Shown here: positions 15,246 through 24,155 of the stretch, one piece after another
How positions within the stretch are numbered: the first letter of the stretch is position 1
How the letters are laid out: each line of letters starts with the position of its first letter
The notes under the pieces: generated by a model
Databases searched by the model: none
Seen by the model: the letters and a program-made list of their open reading frames with translations, nothing else
What the model was told of the DNA's origin: nothing
Assembly: GCF_900115465.1 (NCBI RefSeq)
Contig: NZ_FOWN01000016.1
Coordinates: 1 to 62,069 of the forward strand
Reading direction: 5' to 3'
Source of the DNA: Halolactibacillus alkaliphilus
GTDB lineage: Bacteria; Bacillota; Bacilli; Bacillales; Amphibacillaceae
DNA: 62,069 nucleotides
Made by a program: the position numbers and the translations under genes

Positions 15246-16895
15246 ATGAAACTTATTGTCATAGGCGCAGTAGCTGCCGGAACATCAGCGGCCGCAAAGG
15301 CAAGGAGGAACCAAGATGATTTAGAGATTACGATTTATGAGAAGGATGTCGATATTTCTTATTCTGGTTGCGGCTTACCTTACTATATTGGGAATGAAGT
15401 TGAATCGATTGAGGAGTTGACGCCAAGAGATCCAGCTTTCTTTAAGAAGAAATACAACATTGATATTCATACCGCGCATTTAGTAACAAAAATAGATCAT
15501 GACAACCAACAAGTGTATGTGAAAAACTTGCAGACAGACGAAACGTTTACCGATTCCTACGATAAACTTGTTATTGCAACCGGAGCAAAAAGCATTGTGC
15601 CACCGATTGACGGTGTTGATTTGCCGCATGTCCATTCATTACGTACCGTTCAAGATGCGCGCCGAATTAAAGGTTATATCGATGAACATCAACCGAAAAA
15701 AGCGGTCGTTGTTGGCACAGGCTTCATTGGATTTGAGATGCTTGAGAACTTAATCGAGCGTGATATTGATGTGGTTATTGTTGAAATGAAGCCCCACATC
15801 ACCTCAAATCTTGATCCTGACATGGCGGATTATTTAGAAGATAAACTTGCGAAAAAAGGTATTGACGTGAGAACGAGTAAAACAGTTCAAACCATTCGAG
15901 CTGATTACGTCTTGATTGATGAAGGAGAAACGATTCCAGCTGATCTTGTCATTTTAGCTACTGGTGTGAAGCCAAATGTGACGCTCGCTAAAGCGATTGG
16001 TATTGAGATTGGTCAGACGGGTGCGATTAAAGTAAATGAGCGAATGGAAACAAATATTAAAAATATTTACAGTTGTGGTGACTGTATTGAAACGTTCCAA
16101 CGACAAACAAATCAACCTGTTTATCGTCCGCTTGGTTCTACTGCGAATAAAACGGGTCGTATTGCCGGAGATCAATTATCGGGTGGCTCGTTAGAGTTTA
16201 AAGGCATACTTGGAACAAGTATTTATAAGTTATTTGAATTTGCGATTGCTAATACAGGTTTGTCTGAAATAGAAGCGCGAGATGCAGGCTATGATGTTGA
16301 AATTTCTCACAATATTAAACCCGATAAACCGGCATACTTTAATGGGACAGAGATGAATATAAAGGCCATCGCTGATCGTGAGTCGAAAAAATTACTAGGT
16401 GTACAAATTGTAGGACAAGCGGGCGTAGATAAACGCATTGATGTATTTAGTACGTTAATTACTTATGGTGCGACAGTTGATGAATTGTTCCATTTAGATC
16501 TTGCATATGCACCGCCGTTTTCGACAACGAAAGATCCTATACACTATAGTGGTATGATACTTGATAATGCTATGACGAATAACCGCGCATTAAAAACGAG
16601 TGAAGATGTTAGAAAAATGCAGGCTGACAATCAACCGTTACAAATAATTGATGCAAGGGCAGAGAAACAACATATAGTAAACTGTGTAGATGGTGCCATA
16701 AGTATGCCACATGCGATTGTTCGTGCGAGACTTAATGAGTTAGATAAGAACTTACCTACAGTGACTTATTGTAATAGTGGTACGACTGGGAATGCGGTAC
16801 AAAACATTTTGATTAATTACGGATTTAAGGATGTTTCAAATCTCTCTGGTGGAAATAAATTTTATCAAGCAACTAAAAAGAAACAGGATAAGTAA
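15246..16895 (+). CDS. CoA-disulfide reductase with C-terminal rhodanese domain
   Basis: A 549-residue flavoprotein. It has an N-terminal FAD-binding fold (LIVIGAVAAGTSAAAKARR), the single active-site cysteine in YSGCGLPYY (Cys42), and an NAD(P)H loop near residue 158 (AVVVGTGFIGFEMLENL). A second FAD motif is IYSCGDCIE near residue 277, followed by a dimerisation domain. From about residue 450 a rhodanese module follows, with active-site loop TYCNSGTTGN near residue 520. This matches the CoADR-RHD class, which reduces CoA disulfide or CoA/glutathione-type persulfides and polysulfide. It is cytosolic. Start behind GAGGAGGCAG. It has its own terminator and a palindromic operator upstream, pointing to induction by a thiol or sulfur signal. 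Confidence 0.93.
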   Translation: MKLIVIGAVAAGTSAAAKARRNQDDLEITIYEKDVDISYSGCGLPYYIGNEVESIEELTPRDPAFFKKKYNIDIHTAHLVTKIDHDNQQVYVKNLQTDETFTDSYDKLVIATGAKSIVPPIDGVDLPHVHSLRTVQDARRIKGYIDEHQPKKAVVVGTGFIGFEMLENLIERDIDVVIVEMKPHITSNLDPDMADYLEDKLAKKGIDVRTSKTVQTIRADYVLIDEGETIPADLVILATGVKPNVTLAKAIGIEIGQTGAIKVNERMETNIKNIYSCGDCIETFQRQTNQPVYRPLGSTANKTGRIAGDQLSGGSLEFKGILGTSIYKLFEFAIANTGLSEIEARDAGYDVEISHNIKPDKPAYFNGTEMNIKAIADRESKKLLGVQIVGQAGVDKRIDVFSTLITYGATVDELFHLDLAYAPPFSTTKDPIHYSGMILDNAMTNNRALKTSEDVRKMQADNQPLQIIDARAEKQHIVNCVDGAISMPHAIVRARLNELDKNLPTVTYCNSGTTGNAVQNILINYGFKDVSNLSGGNKFYQATKKKQDK

Positions 16896-16900
16896 TAGTT

Positions 16901-16940
16901 AACAAGAAGGTAACTCATATGAGTTACCTTCTTGTTTTAC
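16901..16940 (+). terminator. Terminator of CoA-disulfide reductase gene
   Basis: A perfect 16-base stem (16901-16916 with 16921-16936) around ATAT, followed by TTTACTTTATTTT. Confidence 0.93.
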
Positions 16941-17028
16941 TTTATTTTCCATCGTGTTTATCATGTTTTTATACATTAAGCATTCTGTTAAGGTGGTGGA
17001 AAGTAGAGAAAGTTAGGAGTGAAGATGA

Positions 17029-17133
17029 ATGATAAGTAAGATAGGCGTCCCAATTGAAGGTTTTAGTGCATTTAGTCGAAAGGTGGCTGCTGAAGGTGCT
17101 GTATTATTAAAAAATAATCATCAAACGCTGCCA
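17029..17133 (+). pseudogene. GH3 beta-glucosidase, N-terminal remnant
   Basis: From ATG 17029, behind TTAGGAGTGAAG, the frame reads GFSAFSRKVAAEGAVLLKNN then HQTLP. This is the conserved opening of GH3 beta-glucosidases in Bacillota (ARKAAAEGAVLLKN-type). After about 35 codons the homology stops where an inverted tnpB fragment begins. The matching C-terminal piece of a glycosidase lies on the other side at 17448-17755. Confidence 0.65.
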
Positions 17134-17447
17134 TGTGAATGGACACACCGAGTCGCTTCATATATTTCATCTTGCCAATTTGACTGGTATAAGTGGGATT
17201 AACAACGTAGACAGCAACCCCCATTTTTTCGGTTCTTGACTTGATCGCTAGGATCATCTTTTGATAAGCAAATGCACCCATTTTCCGATTGGCTTTCTTG
17301 TTTCCATAAGGACGCGACGCTTTGGACCGCCGTTGTATCCAATCTTTCGATGGCAAGTGGTTTATGCTGTTTAACGGCATAGTCAACCAGGGCAATAACC
17401 TCTGCTTCTATTATTTTCGCCTTCTGTCCACTCGTTTTACCCTCTAA
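17134..17447 (-). pseudogene. tnpB: tnpB internal fragment (RuvC glutamate region)
   Basis: The minus strand carries EGKTSGQKAKIIEAEVIAL, then KQHKPLAIERLDTTAVQS, a frameshift, and NRKMGAFAYQKMILAIKSR to RLGVSIHMAAF. These belong to the middle of the same TnpB family as at 60271-61540; IERLD would hold the RuvC glutamate. The first 60 or so bases are almost identical to 61200-61260. Neither end of the gene nor element ends are present. It covers the very part that is missing from the 61.2 kb copy. Confidence 0.72.
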
Positions 17448-17755
17448 TGGAACGAATATATTAACGAAAGAAAATGTCACGCCAGTCCTTAACTTACACA
17501 GTAGCCAATTCAGGTGTTTATCGGCCGTACATTGCTTATACATCAATAGGAGAAGATTTAAGTCAGTAGGCTGTGACAGTTCATTTAAATGATATAGTAA
17601 TCGGAACTGTTCAAGCTAGCGATACATAAGAAGAGAAAGTTACTCAAAAGCTACCAAAAGTGATACTAGAGGAAGGTGCGTATAACCTAAGGTTTAACGT
17701 TCAAAAAGCGCGGCTATATGTTCAAGAGATAGTGTTTATAAAAATAAAAGATTAA
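17448..17755 (+). pseudogene. Glycosidase C-terminal remnant (CBM6-like)
   Basis: The plus strand reads LTYTVANSGVYRPYIAYTS, a TAG, AVTVHLNDIVIGTVQASDT, a TAA, then LPKVILEEGAYNLRFNV to the end at 17755. The pattern is a beta-sandwich carbohydrate-binding or fibronectin-like end as found on GH3 enzymes of Bacillota. Two in-frame stop codons show decay. With the fragment at 17029-17133 it frames a lost GH3 gene. Domain naming is by pattern, so confidence is moderate. Confidence 0.55.
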
Positions 17756-17800
17756 AATGTCACCTTCGCCCAATGTATCTAGCTTATAGCAACATAGTTT

Positions 17801-17840
17801 AAAAAAGACCAAAAGTTACTTAATACTTTCGGTCTTTTTT
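17801..17840. terminator. Bidirectional terminator
   Basis: AAAAAAGACCaAAAGT pairs with ACTTTcGGTCTTTTTT. It closes the potassium channel gene on the minus strand and the glycosidase remnant on the plus strand. Confidence 0.88.
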
Positions 17841-17859
17841 GGTATGCGATGAAGCAGAC

Positions 17860-18861
17860 TTAGCGTTCCGCTAATTGTTTTAATTTGAATAAATCTTTAT
17901 CTTCGCCAAGTACAATAAGCGTTTGATAAGGTTTTAATCGATAATCTTTCATAGGGTTAAAAATAATATCTTCATCTTGTGGATTTTTAATCGCGATAAT
18001 AATTAAATCTGTTTTTTCAGGTATATTAGCCTCCATCAACGTTTTATTACATAACTGTGATTTAGGATTAATCACGACCTGATTTAAATTAAGGTCAATG
18101 TTACCTGAATGGGTAATGGTATCTAAAAAAGCTACGACAGACGGCTTTAATAACATGGAAGCCATTCGATGCCCACCAATTTCATTCGGAGAAACGGTCT
18201 TATTTGCACCTGCGCGAATTAATTTATCATGAGAATTATTGTTAATGGCTCTTGCGACGATCATCAGTTGCTGATTCATTTCTCGGGCTGTTAAAACAGT
18301 GTATAAATTACTTGCGTCCGTTGAAAGAGTTGCTATTAAACCTTTAGCTTTTAAAATCCCGGCTTTTTCTAGTGCTTCATCTGTTGTCGCATCATCCAAA
18401 AAAGCTATCACTTTATTGCGCTTCAAAGCTTCAACCTTTACTTCATCCTGTTCGATAACAACAAATGCAATATTTTCTTGTTTTAATGATTCAATAACAT
18501 GCCTACCTGTTTCTCCAGCCCCACAAACAATCATATGGTCTTTCAATTGACTTAGTTGATCACGCATTTTACGTTCCCTCCATGCCTCTCGCATTTTTCC
18601 TTCAAAAAAGAAATGTACCAACGATGTCCCTGCATAACCTATAATTCCCAAACTTAAAAAGATTAAGAGAATAGTAAATATTTTAGCTGAAAATGTTAGA
18701 GGAACAACCTCTCCAAAACCAACAGTGGAAATAGTGATAACAGTCATATAGAGAGCATCAATAAAGGGGATATCTAGTAAAGTTAAATACCCGATTGTGC
18801 CAATAATATTAACGATTAGTAATAAAGAAAAAATATAATATGTCCGTTTATACTTCTGCAA
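17860..18861 (-). CDS. Two-TM potassium channel with RCK/TrkA-N domain
   Basis: A 333-residue protein. TM1 is near residues 7-29, a pore helix and selectivity filter TISTVGFGE lie near residues 42-51, and TM2 near residues 59-83. A cytosolic Rossmann domain follows (HMIVCGAGETGRHVIESL near residue 108) and then a C-terminal TrkA-C-like domain. TVGFG is the potassium filter (TVGYG variant). This is the MthK/YugO/Kch layout: a K+ channel gated by a ligand or nucleotide on the RCK ring. The start is TTG at 18861 with GAGGTGA six bases upstream. Single gene. The ligand (Ca2+, c-di-AMP or NAD(H)) cannot be told from sequence. Confidence 0.9.
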   Translation of the reverse strand: MQKYKRTYYIFSLLLIVNIIGTIGYLTLLDIPFIDALYMTVITISTVGFGEVVPLTFSAKIFTILLIFLSLGIIGYAGTSLVHFFFEGKMREAWRERKMRDQLSQLKDHMIVCGAGETGRHVIESLKQENIAFVVIEQDEVKVEALKRNKVIAFLDDATTDEALEKAGILKAKGLIATLSTDASNLYTVLTAREMNQQLMIVARAINNNSHDKLIRAGANKTVSPNEIGGHRMASMLLKPSVVAFLDTITHSGNIDLNLNQVVINPKSQLCNKTLMEANIPEKTDLIIIAIKNPQDEDIIFNPMKDYRLKPYQTLIVLGEDKDLFKLKQLAER

Positions 18862-19414
18862 TGGTAATCACCTCGAGGTGTATCTTGATTTTTCAAGTAA
18901 AGCACTTTCATTGTAGCACTTTTTGCATGTTGAGGAAATACAAGAGACTGAGTATAAATGCTTTATATGCCATAAGCGTATCTAACGAAATGAAACGACT
19001 TTATTACTTTCAATGAGATAGGTATATAAACCTATTTATTTTAACGATTACTACAATAAATTGTATTTTAACAATAAATACAGTATAATTGACTCAAGTT
19101 AAAGAGGGTATAATAGGTTAAAATGTCACATACCCTACGGTGTTAACGTAATGATTTTGGATTTTTCTTGTATTTTTTACCGAAATAACTCAAGGTTATA
19201 TCACTGATTTGTTACATCTCTCAAGTCAATAAGTATAAAAGGTTATTAGTAGAATCAGATGCATCGTTATCAATCATGCGCTTTATGGAATTTGAGTAGA
19301 AAATACGCAAGTAGATAGGGGAAACCTAAAGCTAATAACTGGACATAGGGTATGTTCTTGTAGGTGTTCGGAAACATGTTAAGAATAAAATGATTGGTGA
19401 AGGGAACTGATGTG
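18862..19414. other. Long AT-rich intergenic region
   Basis: About 550 bases between the divergent K+ channel and GGDEF/HD-GYP genes. It holds two -10-like TATAAT sites (19083-19088 and 19109-19114), the latter with TTGACT at 19089-19094 but only 14 bases between. No convincing gene or riboswitch was found. A 60-codon minus-strand frame at 19270-19452 ends with a hydrophobic stretch that could be a relic of a membrane protein. Confidence 0.4.
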
Positions 19415-20956
19415 ATGAGTGAGTTAGAGAAGTTAATAGAACGTATTTTCACGATTGTTCATACTAATAGTGATTTTAAAAAGGCAAAGGACACACTCGT
19501 TGAAGTGCTAAAAAGTTACCGTATAGAATTACACCATCAGAATGATGAATTAAGAGACATAAATCAAGTACTTTGGGAAACTAAACAGGAATATGAGCGC
19601 TTGTTTATGGATGCACCTGTCGGTTTTTTGATAGTGAATAGAGCGGGTATCATTGAAAAAGCTAATCATTATAGTCATCATATATTTCGCTCGCTCATAC
19701 CATATCAATCCGAGTTACAGCATTTCATTTCAGAAAAAGACCAAGAACGATTTTATAGCTTCTTTCAACAATTAAATAGCGATCATTTAGCGACCTCTTT
19801 TTCGTTTCAAACGCGAACAGAACCGGTAAAGAATATTAAATTTCTTCAAAAACTTTCACGGTCAAATGAAACCGTGATTCATCTGGCTGTTATTGACGAA
19901 ACAGAACTGGTCACCTACCAGAAAAAAATTCAATACATGAGTGAGCACGATGCGTTAACAGGTGTTTATAACCGTCACTACTATGAGCAACTTATCGAAA
20001 GGTTAAACAATGAGCTAACAGAACATTTCGGTGTGATTTTTTTGGATATTAATGGCCTGAAAATGATGAATGGCGCATTTGGTCATGATTTTGGTGATGA
20101 ATTAATTAAGCGTGCGGTAGAGATCACTAAAGCTCAATTGGACGAGACGATGTACTTATCGCGAATTGGAGGAGATGAGTTTGTTATTATTATGACAGAA
20201 ACATCAGAAGATTTAATGAAGTCATTTGTGCAAAACCTCAAAGAGAAAGCAAAACAGGTAAAAGTAAAAGATATTCAATTATCTATTGCGTTTGGTTTTA
20301 GCTATAAACGAAAAGAAGATCAGACACTGTTGAAATTGATTCACTTAGCTGAGGACCGAATGTATCAGAATAAATTATATACAAAATCGAGTGGGCGAAA
20401 AGACATTATTGGTGGTATTTTGGCTGTGCTACATGAGAAAAAGCCGCGAGAGAAAGAGCACGGTGAGCGTGTAAGTTTTCTAGCAGAACAGTTTGGTAAA
20501 GTGCTCGATCTAAATCAAACGGACATTTATCGATTAAAAACAGCAGGGCTACTGCATGACATCGGAAAAGTAGCTGTTGATCATACGATTTTAGATAAAA
20601 CAACGAGATTGGACACAAAAGAGAAACGTGAAATGAAACAACATCCGGAAATGGGTTTTCGTATTTTGCAAGCATCACAAGAATTTAAAAGTATAGCAGA
20701 TATAGTGCTTGCCCACCATGAGTTTTTTGATGGCACGGGTTACCCGAGACAACTTAAAGGGGAAGAAATCCCTTATCTTAGTCGTATTTTAGCCATCTGT
20801 GATACGTACGATGCGATGACAAAAGAACGCCCTTATTCAGTCGCTGTTTCTAAAGAAATGGCTATGAATGAGTTAAACCAACATAAAGGCACACAATTTG
20901 ATCCTGAGCTTGTAGAAGTTTTTATACACAAAGTATTAAAACAATTAAACGAATAG
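19415..20956 (+). CDS. PAS-GGDEF-HD-GYP cyclic-di-GMP turnover protein
   Basis: About 513 residues from ATG 19415. A coiled N-terminus is followed by a PAS-like sensor near residues 55-170 (MDAPVGFLIVNRAGIIEKAN). The GGDEF domain spans about 175-330, with DALTGVYNR and the catalytic motif RIGGDEF intact. The HD-GYP domain spans about 340-510, with LLHDIGKVA, the metal histidines in AHHEFFDGTGYP, and DTYDAMT. GGDEF makes and HD-GYP breaks cyclic-di-GMP, so one may be regulatory in practice. No transmembrane segment, so a cytosolic sensor. It is followed by its own terminator. It is one of two intact c-di-GMP enzymes in the window. Confidence 0.93.
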   Translation: MSELEKLIERIFTIVHTNSDFKKAKDTLVEVLKSYRIELHHQNDELRDINQVLWETKQEYERLFMDAPVGFLIVNRAGIIEKANHYSHHIFRSLIPYQSELQHFISEKDQERFYSFFQQLNSDHLATSFSFQTRTEPVKNIKFLQKLSRSNETVIHLAVIDETELVTYQKKIQYMSEHDALTGVYNRHYYEQLIERLNNELTEHFGVIFLDINGLKMMNGAFGHDFGDELIKRAVEITKAQLDETMYLSRIGGDEFVIIMTETSEDLMKSFVQNLKEKAKQVKVKDIQLSIAFGFSYKRKEDQTLLKLIHLAEDRMYQNKLYTKSSGRKDIIGGILAVLHEKKPREKEHGERVSFLAEQFGKVLDLNQTDIYRLKTAGLLHDIGKVAVDHTILDKTTRLDTKEKREMKQHPEMGFRILQASQEFKSIADIVLAHHEFFDGTGYPRQLKGEEIPYLSRILAICDTYDAMTKERPYSVAVSKEMAMNELNQHKGTQFDPELVEVFIHKVLKQLNE

Positions 20957-20996
20957 AAAAGATGAGGCTGACAGTTAGTCAACCTCATCTTTTTTT
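20957..20996. terminator. Bidirectional terminator
   Basis: AAAAGATGAGG...CCTCATCTTTT with inner TGAC/GTCA pairing and T runs, between the GGDEF/HD-GYP gene and the convergent ABC transporter operon. Confidence 0.88.
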
Positions 20997-21040
20997 GAAT
21001 AATAAAAGGAGTGTGTGCTGCTTTTACGTAAAAGGGTTAA

Positions 21041-22558
21041 TTAATTAATTAATCCTTGTTCGGTCAAGTACTCTTTTGCAACGATAGCTGCCTCTTCATT
21101 TTCAACGCCTACACGATAATTCATTTCACGCATTTCATCAGAGGTGATGCGACCACTTAATTGATTTAAAATAGCTTCAAGTTGTGGATAATTGTCTAAC
21201 GTCTCTTGTCGCAATAATGGTGCCCCCTGATATGGTGGGAATAACTCTAAATCATCTTCTAAAACGACTAAATTATAGCGTTCTAATTCAGGGTCTGTTG
21301 AGTAGGCATCAATCAGGTTAATATCCCCAGATTCAATCGCTTGATAACGCAAACTAGGTTCCATTGTCTGCAGCGATGAGAAGGTAAGATTGTATAGCGA
21401 TTGAATACCTAAATAGCCATCTTCTCTATCAGAAAATTCTAAAGTGAAACCTGCTTTAATATCGTCAACGGCTCGCTCCAAATCAGAAATCGTTTCAAGA
21501 TTGTAAGTTTCAGCAAGTGTTTCTGTAACAGCTAGAGCATAGGTGTTATTAAATGCCATTGGTTCTAAAAGTGCCATGTTGTAATCGCGCATAATACCAG
21601 ATCTTGCTTGGGCATAGACGGCTTCAGCCGAGTTTGTTTCAGCTTGTTCTCTGATTAACTCACCAAGAACTGTTCCCGTAAACTCAGGGTATAAGTCAAT
21701 TTCTCCACTATCTAAGGCATTAAAGACAAAGGTGGTTCCACCTAAACCAGAGCGCGTACGCACTGTTACATCTAATTCTTCTTCAATTAATGCCTTATAC
21801 ATTTCAACAAGAATCTCAGGTTCAGCACCAAGCTTACCACCGATTATGATGGTCTCATCTTCTTGACTAAGAAAAGATGGGGCTAGTGTTAAACCTAGTG
21901 TTAAAACAAGAATCGCCACAATGGCTGTGATAGAGTATTTGTAATTCACTTTTTCTAGTTTTCTTAAGATGAAATCAAATAAAATAGCTAATAAAGCAGC
22001 GGGTATTGCACCAATAAAAATGAGTGACGTATTGTTACGGTCAATACCCAGTAAAATAATATCTCCTAAACCACCTGCGCCAATTAATGCGGCAAGTGTG
22101 GCTGTACCAACAATGAGGACCATAGCTGTTCTTATACCAGCCATAATAACGGGCATAGCAAGGGGGATTTCCACTTTTACGAGTCTTTTTATGGAATTCA
22201 TCCCCATAGCTGTTGCTGCTTCAATAAGTGAGTCATCCACCTCTTTAATTCCAGTAAAGGTGTTTCTTATGATAGGTAATAAAGCGTAAATGGTTAAAGC
22301 GATAACGGCAGGTACTTTACCAATTCCGAACAAAGGAATAAATAGCCCGAGTAAGGCTAAAGATGGTATGGTTTGTAAAACAGCTGTTATACCAATGATC
22401 GTCTCAGCTAGGGACTGTTTGCGTGTTAAATAAATGCCAAGAGGAATAGAGATAAGTACAGCGAAAAATAGGGCGATAAATGATAGCTGGATATGTTCAA
22501 TTAAAGCGCTAATTAACTGGTCTTGACGCTGAGATAATGTTTCAATAAAAAGTGTCAT
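21041..22558 (-). CDS. egtUBC: ABC transporter permease-binding protein fusion (EgtU/OpuC type)
   Basis: About 505 residues. Residues 1-210 form a permease with six or so TM segments and the EAA-like loop IEAATAMGMNSIKRLVKVEIP. After a further TM near 217-240 comes a complete substrate-binding domain (GGKLGAEPEILVEMYKALI, then YPEFTGTVLGELI). Fusion of permease and binding domain on one chain, the GIDRNNTSLIFIGA segment, AGFTLEFSDREDGYLGIQS and DAYSTDPELERYNL all match the streptococcal EgtU ergothioneine importer as I recall it. The older naming is glycine betaine/choline transporter (OpuC/ProWX). Start at 22558 is one base after the ATPase stop codon, with AAAGGGGTGG upstream. Substrate choice is inference. 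Confidence 0.82.
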   Translation of the reverse strand: MTLFIETLSQRQDQLISALIEHIQLSFIALFFAVLISIPLGIYLTRKQSLAETIIGITAVLQTIPSLALLGLFIPLFGIGKVPAVIALTIYALLPIIRNTFTGIKEVDDSLIEAATAMGMNSIKRLVKVEIPLAMPVIMAGIRTAMVLIVGTATLAALIGAGGLGDIILLGIDRNNTSLIFIGAIPAALLAILFDFILRKLEKVNYKYSITAIVAILVLTLGLTLAPSFLSQEDETIIIGGKLGAEPEILVEMYKALIEEELDVTVRTRSGLGGTTFVFNALDSGEIDLYPEFTGTVLGELIREQAETNSAEAVYAQARSGIMRDYNMALLEPMAFNNTYALAVTETLAETYNLETISDLERAVDDIKAGFTLEFSDREDGYLGIQSLYNLTFSSLQTMEPSLRYQAIESGDINLIDAYSTDPELERYNLVVLEDDLELFPPYQGAPLLRQETLDNYPQLEAILNQLSGRITSDEMREMNYRVGVENEEAAIVAKEYLTEQGLIN

Positions 22559-22559
22559 C

Positions 22560-23498
22560 TTAGACCACCCCTTTCTCGTAATGATCGATAAAAGCATCGA
22601 TAAACATATCTTTTGTTAGAGTGCCGATCACTTTATCGTTCTCTGTGATAATGAGTTGGTCTGTTGTTTTGAACCGTCTTAATAATTCAAAAGTAGATGT
22701 GCTAATAGCAACGTGTGGTGCATCATTTTTAATATCTTCAATTATTAGTCTTTTTAAATCAAAGGTGTTATTGCGTTGCACACTTTTGGTAAAGGTACGA
22801 ACGAAATCGTTAGCTGGTTTATGAATGATTTCTTCAGGTGTACCTACTTGAACGATATTCCCTTCTTTCATTAAGCAAATGCGATCAGCTAGTTTTACTG
22901 CCTCACGGATATCGTGGGTAACGAATACGATTGTTTTTTTAATTTTCTTCTGCAAGTCTTGGATGTCAGTTTGTAATTTTTCACGACTAATAGGGTCCAG
23001 TGCGCTAAATGGTTCATCCATTAGTATGATATCAGGGTCTGCTGCTAGCGCACGCACTACCCCGACGCGTTGTTGTTCGCCACCTGATAACTCATGCGGG
23101 TAGCGTTTACGATACTTTTCAGCTTCTAATCCGACCATGTTTAATAGCTCTGTCACCCGGTGCATAATAGCGGCTTTGGACCACTTTTTTAGTTCAGGCA
23201 CAATCGCAATATTTTCTTCGATGGTTAGGTGAGGGAAAAGCGCAATTTGTTGAAGAACATAACCGATATTCCAACGCAATTTATTAATATCGTAGGCGCT
23301 AATTTTTTTATCTTGAATAAAAATAGTCCCATCAGAAATTGGAATGAGTCGATTGATTGTTTTAAGTGTGGTCGTCTTACCGCAGCCGCTTGGTCCGATA
23401 ATAACGAAGAACTCACCTGCTTTTATGTCAAAGCTACTATCCTTGATGGCCACTGTGCCATCGTTAAATGTCTTTTTTACATGTTCAAAGCGAATCAT
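22560..23498 (-). CDS. egtUA: ABC transporter ATPase with CBS domain (EgtUA/OpuCA type)
   Basis: 312 residues from the ATG at 23498, which has AAAGGAGA upstream. Walker A GPSGCGKTTTLKTINRL (near 34), signature LSGGEQQRVGVVRAL and Walker B IILMDEPFSALDP are all intact. The C-terminal 60-70 residues resemble a CBS module (LLRRFKTTDQLIITENDKVI). CBS-bearing ATPases of this type serve quaternary amine or ergothioneine uptake and can respond to ionic strength. It forms a two-gene operon with the permease-binding fusion, which starts directly after its stop codon. Confidence 0.85.
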   Translation of the reverse strand: MIRFEHVKKTFNDGTVAIKDSSFDIKAGEFFVIIGPSGCGKTTTLKTINRLIPISDGTIFIQDKKISAYDINKLRWNIGYVLQQIALFPHLTIEENIAIVPELKKWSKAAIMHRVTELLNMVGLEAEKYRKRYPHELSGGEQQRVGVVRALAADPDIILMDEPFSALDPISREKLQTDIQDLQKKIKKTIVFVTHDIREAVKLADRICLMKEGNIVQVGTPEEIIHKPANDFVRTFTKSVQRNNTFDLKRLIIEDIKNDAPHVAISTSTFELLRRFKTTDQLIITENDKVIGTLTKDMFIDAFIDHYEKGVV

Positions 23499-23672
23499 TG
23501 TATTTCTCCTTTCAAGATTAAGTTTCTTTAATTGCTTCAATAATTTTAAGTACCCGATAATGATAGAGTCAAAACAATGCGTTAACAGCTAGCCAATAGT
23601 TCAATAGATTTGATATGATAGAATTGTTGGAATAGATGTTTTTTTGTGTGGTTATTAAATGGAGGTTATGGT

Positions 23673-24074
23673 GTGAAGGAGAAGTTTAAACAATTTATGA
23701 TTGGACGTTATGGTCTTGATCAGCTTTATATTGGTATGTTGGTGCTATATTTTGTGTTGCTTTTTTTAAGTCGTTGGTTTATGCCGGCTTTAATGACTGG
23801 AGCAATGACCATTGTTATTACCCTAGCTGTCTTTCGGATGTTTTCAAAGAATATTAGTGTAAGGCAACGAGAAAACGCTGTCTACTTGAGTGTAATAAAT
23901 CGAGTGAAGCAAACGGTGAGGCAAATGTTTCAACGATTAAATGATTTACCATCTAAACGTTATCGTGAATGTCCTGCTTGCGGTGTAACATTGAGATTGC
24001 CGAGAAAACGTGGAAAACATAAAACAAGTTGTCCAAAATGTGGGACGTCATTTGAGGTTACAATTAAGTTTTAA
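23673..24074 (+). CDS. Membrane protein with C-terminal zinc ribbon
   Basis: 133 residues from GTG 23673, which has GGAGG seven bases upstream. Two TM segments (about residues 19-36 and 39-56) are followed by a basic helix. A C-terminal zinc ribbon (CPACGVTLRLPRKRGK, then CPKCGTSFEV) has four cysteines in CxxC pairs. Similar small proteins occur across Bacillota with no known role. The ribbon would sit in the cytosol if the N-terminus is inside. Single gene, divergent from the transporter operon, with its own terminator. Confidence 0.75.
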   Translation: MKEKFKQFMIGRYGLDQLYIGMLVLYFVLLFLSRWFMPALMTGAMTIVITLAVFRMFSKNISVRQRENAVYLSVINRVKQTVRQMFQRLNDLPSKRYRECPACGVTLRLPRKRGKHKTSCPKCGTSFEVTIKF

Positions 24075-24097
24075 CAGGATCATATTTAAATTATGAT

Positions 24098-24142
24098 AAA
24101 AGCCCTTCACTAGTCAAGGTTATGACGGTGAGGGGCTTTTTA
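24098..24142. terminator. Bidirectional terminator
   Basis: AAAAGCCCTTCAC pairs with GTGAGGGGCTTTT (one mismatch), between the zinc-ribbon gene and the convergent lacI-type gene. Confidence 0.85.
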
Positions 24143-24155
24143 ATAGAATCATTGT

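Noticed and set aside
19290-19390. Cyclic-di-GMP riboswitch ahead of the GGDEF/HD-GYP gene
   Set aside because: A CGCAAG and AGGGGAAACC pattern looked suggestive, but the conserved GCAAACC block and the tetraloop-receptor pair of class I are absent, and class II blocks are not seen either.
19270-19452. 60-codon minus-strand frame with a hydrophobic end
   Set aside because: It overlaps the start of the GGDEF/HD-GYP gene and has no start signals. At most a relic of a membrane protein; not supported.
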